This document shows, in pieces, positions 28,819-31,696 of a stretch of DNA of 31,696 nt. Both the position numbers and the translations under genes were made by a program. The notes under the pieces are model-generated. The model was not told the DNA's origin, made no database searches, and saw only the letters and a list, made by a program, of their open reading frames with translations. Origin of the DNA: a virus; IMG/VR virus record IMGVR_UViG_3300005613_000268, positions 1 to 31,696 of that record. One strand, written 5' to 3'. Each line of letters begins with the position of its first letter. Within the stretch, counting starts at the first letter, position 1.

Positions 28819-29303
28819 TGCTAGAGGCAATTCAATATATCCGCAGAGCGATTCTGCAAAGGTTAAATGGTCAAGTCATTGTTGATGGCGTTGCCGCACC
28901 GGTTTATGGGAGAGTGCCAAACGATGCCACATTTCCACATATACGCGTTTATAGCGTATCCAATAACGAGATAGACCAAAATGCCCAGTCATACAATATG
29001 GAGGTCATAACGCGCATTGAATGCATTACAAGATACGCAAGCGATGATGGAGGGGAAACCGACGTTAATTTTATGGCATCAAAATGCTTGGAATTATTAC
29101 GCACAAGGTCATCGGAGTATTTCGATTTAAGTGCCGTTGGTTTTAACGTTTATACAAGTGTAAACGAGGGCGTGACATATTTACAAGATGATTTAAGCGA
29201 CCGCACATATTTTCGGGCCGTTATCGAATTATCCAATAGAGTGGAGCAAGTGCCGCCGAGTGGTGGGTTGCAAAGCGAATTACAAAACAATCTACAATCA
29301 TAA
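28818..29303 (+). CDS. Tail terminator / tail completion protein (DUF3168-like), 161 residues
   Basis: The fold pattern is one N-terminal helix (IQYIRRAILQRLNGQVIVDG), VPVYGRVPN-type strand region and FPHIRVYSV, then EVITRIECITRYASDDGGET and a helix with LELLRTRSS, as in DUF3168 and gpU-like tail terminators, which cap the tail tube. A Ser/Gln-rich end follows. Assignment is by length, position and style. Confidence 0.7.
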   Translation: MLEAIQYIRRAILQRLNGQVIVDGVAAPVYGRVPNDATFPHIRVYSVSNNEIDQNAQSYNMEVITRIECITRYASDDGGETDVNFMASKCLELLRTRSSEYFDLSAVGFNVYTSVNEGVTYLQDDLSDRTYFRAVIELSNRVEQVPPSGGLQSELQNNLQS

Positions 29304-29306
29304 GTT

Positions 29307-29897
29307 ATGGCAAAAATTGCATATTCATCAAAGAGCGACAACGTTACAACTGCATTACCGGAAATAAACAAGGTAACCGCGGCCAATATGAACGAGATAA
29401 AAACAAGCGTCAATGCGGTATATGATACATTGGGAGGGTTTGCCTTTTATGAGGATGCCGCAACGGCGGTAACGCCAATTGCAATCGTTGCCGATACTTG
29501 GACAGATTTAACCAATGACAAGGCCGGGAGTGGCACATTGACCACATATAAGCCCAGTTATGTGAGCGGTGATTTGTGGGATACGGCAACCAATACCATT
29601 GATTTGGATGAGTTGGCCAACGGCAAGGTGGTAATGATCCGCACCGATTTTGAATACACGCCATCGTCATCAAATCAGCATATTGATGCGAGATTGTATT
29701 TTTCAGATGTGCCAAAGGAGTTGCATTTTTTACACGCTGATGTTGGAAACCAACACGCGGAGCATCATTTTGTGCATACGTCAATGTTTTATGTGGCTTC
29801 AAATATCCAGACATCCGATGTTAAGATACAAGTGCAATCTAGTGGCGCGGGATCGGTTAAAGTAAATGGGTTTTTAATTTCTGTTTTAAGTTTCTAA
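29307..29897 (+). CDS. Probable fibre-like virion protein, 196 residues
   Basis: The N-terminus (INKVTAANMNEIKTSVNAVY, about 21-40) resembles the attachment helix seen near the start of phage fibre proteins. The rest is beta-rich (VVMIRTDFEYTPSSSNQHID, ARLYFSD, and a His-rich HADVGNQHAEHHFVHTSMFY) and ends in alternating strands, similar to a jelly-roll or TNF-like head domain. It lies between connector and lysis genes, so it may be a head or neck fibre rather than a tail-tip fibre. Function is inferred. Confidence 0.6.
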   Translation: MAKIAYSSKSDNVTTALPEINKVTAANMNEIKTSVNAVYDTLGGFAFYEDAATAVTPIAIVADTWTDLTNDKAGSGTLTTYKPSYVSGDLWDTATNTIDLDELANGKVVMIRTDFEYTPSSSNQHIDARLYFSDVPKELHFLHADVGNQHAEHHFVHTSMFYVASNIQTSDVKIQVQSSGAGSVKVNGFLISVLSF

Positions 29898-29900
29898 AAA

Positions 29901-30068
29901 ATGCTATCAATCACCGACTTAAAAATATACGCCATAAACGCCATCGCAATGGTAATTAATTTTGCCAATGTTGATTTGGGACTAAAGATAATTTTAACGA
30001 TTGTTGCCATTGGGTATACCATTAATAAGTGGTGGTATATGATACAAGAAAAGCGTAAAAAGAAATGA
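29901..30068 (+). CDS. Small membrane protein, holin candidate, 55 residues
   Basis: Two hydrophobic segments (IYAINAIAMVINFA, about 9-22, and LGLKIILTIVAIGYTI, about 27-42) are followed by a basic tail (QEKRKKK). This form suits a class II holin. The stop overlaps the next ATG by ATGA. It lies at the start of the lysis region and is one of two holin candidates, with the gene at 31089. Confidence 0.6.
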   Translation: MLSITDLKIYAINAIAMVINFANVDLGLKIILTIVAIGYTINKWWYMIQEKRKKK

Positions 30069-30340
30069 GCCGGGAATTGTCAAAGGATACAAAGTTTGCC
30101 ATTAGCATTGAAACATTAGGCGCTTTGGCGGTAGCCATTGCTACATTGGTGGGGATGTATTACGCATTGCAATCGGATATTGACGAGGCAAAGCGTTTGC
30201 CACCAGCAGAGGTAAGCCGCACCGAGTATGATTTAAAGGATCAATTAATCCGCGAAACGATTATTAACATTGAGGAAAAGGTTGACGATAACGGCCTTAA
30301 ATTAGATAAAATCGAGGAGCGATTATATAAAATGCAATGA
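30065..30340 (+). CDS. Membrane-anchored coiled-coil protein, 91 residues
   Basis: One membrane helix near the N-terminus (LGALAVAIATLVGMYYAL, about 18-35) is followed by a charged coiled coil (DLKDQLIRETIINIEEKVDD, then LKLDKIEERLYK). This is the form of an inner-membrane spanin (Rz-like) or of a holin regulator. It is coupled to both neighbours by four-base overlaps. Role in lysis is inferred from form and place. Confidence 0.6.
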   Translation: MSRELSKDTKFAISIETLGALAVAIATLVGMYYALQSDIDEAKRLPPAEVSRTEYDLKDQLIRETIINIEEKVDDNGLKLDKIEERLYKMQ

Positions 30341-30648
30341 GGGTTTTAATTTTCATATTGATGTTTATGCCAATGGCGATGATGGGCCAAATTAAGGTGA
30401 TCCAAGTCAATTCAACTTGGAATCGGCAAAACGACGTTAAGTTAAATTTAAAGCATTGCCAATATCAATTTGTTTTATTAGAGGATTTAAACGACAACGT
30501 AAAAAACAAAATTAAGAGTGTGCCGTTTTTATATGTCATTAAAGATGGGCATATTGTGCGCCAATACCAAGGAGGTTTACGCATGAGATTAAACGTAACC
30601 GAGGAAGAATTGCAAGCATATATAAATCAATTGAACAATGATCAGTAA
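30337..30648 (+). CDS. Exported thioredoxin-like protein without catalytic cysteines, 103 residues
   Basis: A signal peptide is clear (residues 1-17, MRVLIFILMFMPMAMMG). The remainder follows the thioredoxin fold order: a strand and STWNRQN where an active protein has WCGPC, then FVLLED, the SVPFLYVIKDGHIVRQYQGG block with the cis-proline at P63, and a final helix. The CxxC pair is absent; the only cysteine is C41. It would act in the periplasm as a binding or chaperone-like protein, not as an oxidoreductase. It lies between the coiled-coil membrane protein and the endolysin, overlapping both, so a role in lysis or in outer-membrane disruption is possible. Confidence 0.55.
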   Translation: MRVLIFILMFMPMAMMGQIKVIQVNSTWNRQNDVKLNLKHCQYQFVLLEDLNDNVKNKIKSVPFLYVIKDGHIVRQYQGGLRMRLNVTEEELQAYINQLNNDQ

Positions 30649-31099
30649 AAATATATCATATAAAGAGGCAACCCATTCGACAACGGCAAAACGATTAGGA
30701 ATTGACAACACGCCCAATGCCGAACAAATGAGCAATATGAGATATGTCGCTGAGAACGTTTTTCAGCCCATTAGAGAGCATTTTGGCGTACCGATATATA
30801 TATCATCGTTTTATCGTTCAGAGGCGTTAAATAAAGCCATACGCGGTTCATCATCATCAACACATATTAAAGGCGAGGCAATGGATTTGGATGCCGATGT
30901 ATTTGGGCGCATAAACAACGCGCAAATATTTAATTATATAAAAGACAATTTAGAGTTTGATCAGCTTATTTGGGAGTTTGGAACGGATGACAACCCGGCG
31001 TGGGTTCACGTTAGTTTGTCCAAAAGAAACAACCGCAATCAAATATTAAAAGCCATTAAAGTTGGTGGCAAAACCCATTACGAGATTTATGCCGACTAA
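30638..31099 (+). CDS. Endolysin, peptidase M15 (D-Ala-D-Ala carboxypeptidase type), 153 residues
   Basis: A zinc peptidase that cleaves peptidoglycan cross-links or stems. The zinc ligands are visible in STHIKGEAMD (H76, D83) and WVHVS (H124), with SSFYRSEALNKAI upstream, as in the M15_3 group common among Bacteroidota phages. No signal peptide is present, so release depends on a holin. It overlaps the previous gene by 11 bases and the holin-like gene by 11 bases. Confidence 0.9.
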   Translation: MISKNISYKEATHSTTAKRLGIDNTPNAEQMSNMRYVAENVFQPIREHFGVPIYISSFYRSEALNKAIRGSSSSTHIKGEAMDLDADVFGRINNAQIFNYIKDNLEFDQLIWEFGTDDNPAWVHVSLSKRNNRNQILKAIKVGGKTHYEIYAD

Positions 31100-31535
31100 G
31101 AAAAAATTTTCAGAAACCGCCGTTGGCAAGTTTATATTAAACAAAGTGCCGGATTTTGTGGGCGATGTATTGCCGGATAAAGGCGTTTTGGGTATTGTGA
31201 AAAATTTAATCGATTCGGATCCCGATATGAGTGCCGAGCAAAAGGCGCAATATCATCGCGAGTTAGTTGAGTTGTATCAACTTGAGGTCGCGGATCGCGA
31301 CTCGGCAAGAAAACGCGAGGTTGAGATTGCCAAGACTGGGCGCTTTGATTTTATGTTTAATTTAACCGGTATCATTGGACTTGCCGCATTTGGTTTTATA
31401 TTATATGCCATTGTGTATTTGAGCATCCCGGAAAACAACAAGGAGGTATGGATTCATACCATTGGCATTATTGAGGGCATTGTGCTTTCGATATTTGGAT
31501 ATTTTTATGGTAGCGCAGTAAAACAAAATAAGTAA
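31089..31535 (+). CDS. Holin-like membrane protein, 148 residues
   Basis: A basic, helical N-terminal part (about 1-85, with ELYQLEVADRDSARKREVEI) is followed by two membrane spans (about 89-112 and 121-143) and a Lys-rich end. The arrangement resembles the 3TM/GTA-type holin families, in which a charged DSARxRE-like helix precedes the membrane part. It directly follows the endolysin gene. I chose the ATG at 31089; an in-frame start 27 bases upstream lies deeper inside the endolysin gene. The C-terminal half is repeated at the left end of the contig. Confidence 0.7.
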   Translation: MPTKKKFSETAVGKFILNKVPDFVGDVLPDKGVLGIVKNLIDSDPDMSAEQKAQYHRELVELYQLEVADRDSARKREVEIAKTGRFDFMFNLTGIIGLAAFGFILYAIVYLSIPENNKEVWIHTIGIIEGIVLSIFGYFYGSAVKQNK

Positions 31536-31696
31536 TGGCAAAAAAGCAATCACAATTTGTAAAAGAGGAAACGCCCAAGGTAAAGCGTAAAGGAGTACAC
31601 GCCAAAACAAAATCCTCAAAGGTTAAAACAAGCAAAAAATATAAGAAGCCATACCGCGGTCAAGGGCGGTAAGGTCAAATTTTAAATTGTTATTTT
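31261..31696. repeat. Right copy of the terminal direct repeat
   Basis: This is the second copy of bases 1-436, differing at six positions. It stops inside the -7 element seen at 431-438, so the contig end is an assembly cut and not a biological boundary. The unit genome is bases 1-31260. Confidence 0.9.
31535..31672 (+). CDS. Small very basic protein, second copy of 275-412
   Basis: The same 45-residue protein as at 275-412, in the right copy of the terminal repeat, ending in TAA instead of TGA. It is the same gene on the circular genome, not a duplication. Confidence 0.75.
   Translation: MAKKQSQFVKEETPKVKRKGVHAKTKSSKVKTSKKYKKPYRGQGR

Overview
This window looks like one complete genome of a tailed siphovirus-like phage whose host is probably in the Bacteroidota (Flavobacteriia-like). 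The first 436 bases return at 31261-31696 with six differences, so the contig closes into a circle of about 31,260 bp. The host assignment rests on AT-rich start contexts with little Shine-Dalgarno signal, on repeated promoter elements of the Bacteroidota type (-33 TTG, -7 TAnnTTTG) and on the style of the proteins. All recognised genes lie on the + strand. No integrase, lysogeny repressor, tRNA, transposon or CRISPR array was seen, so a lytic lifestyle is the simplest reading. No intergenic gap exceeds about 165 bases.

Layout along the circle. Packaging and head: small terminase (20081), large terminase (20404), HK97-type portal (21632), MuF-like protein (23032), prohead protease (23909), major capsid protein (24602). 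Next comes a patch of small genes (25951-26784) and a free-standing PD-(D/E)XK endonuclease (26861). Head-tail completion follows (27311-29303) with tightly coupled starts. After it sits a fibre-like protein (29307) and a lysis region: small membrane proteins (29901, 30065), an exported thioredoxin-like protein lacking its cysteines (30337), an M15 peptidase endolysin (30638), a holin-like protein (31089) and a 45-residue basic protein. Across the contig join are two large modular lectin-like fibre genes (937, 3254) with small companions. The tail genes then run: tail tube (5054), tail assembly chaperones joined by a probable -1 frameshift (5555/5905), tape measure (6310) and a distal tail/baseplate protein (8624).

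The DNA-metabolism half (10796-20035) starts with a small HTH protein. A recombination set follows: a putative annealing protein, an SSB-like protein with an acidic DDLPF tail, and a RecE-like nuclease. Then come a DUF5664 nucleotide pyrophosphohydrolase-like protein, a DnaA domain IV-like protein, a VRR-NUC nuclease, a winged-helix replication initiator carrying an internal array of 15-bp iterons (a probable origin), another PD-(D/E)XK protein and a T7-type primase-helicase. Two DNA methyltransferases follow, one fused to a ParB-like domain. No DNA polymerase was recognised, so replication probably uses host polymerase.

The best leads are: the iteron array inside the initiator gene; a short cysteine-containing module present twice in tandem at the C-terminus of the second fibre and once in a 49-residue protein; the A AAA AAG slippery site in the tail chaperones; two apparent classes of phage promoter; and the wholly silent differences between the two copies of the contig end, which support both small genes there.
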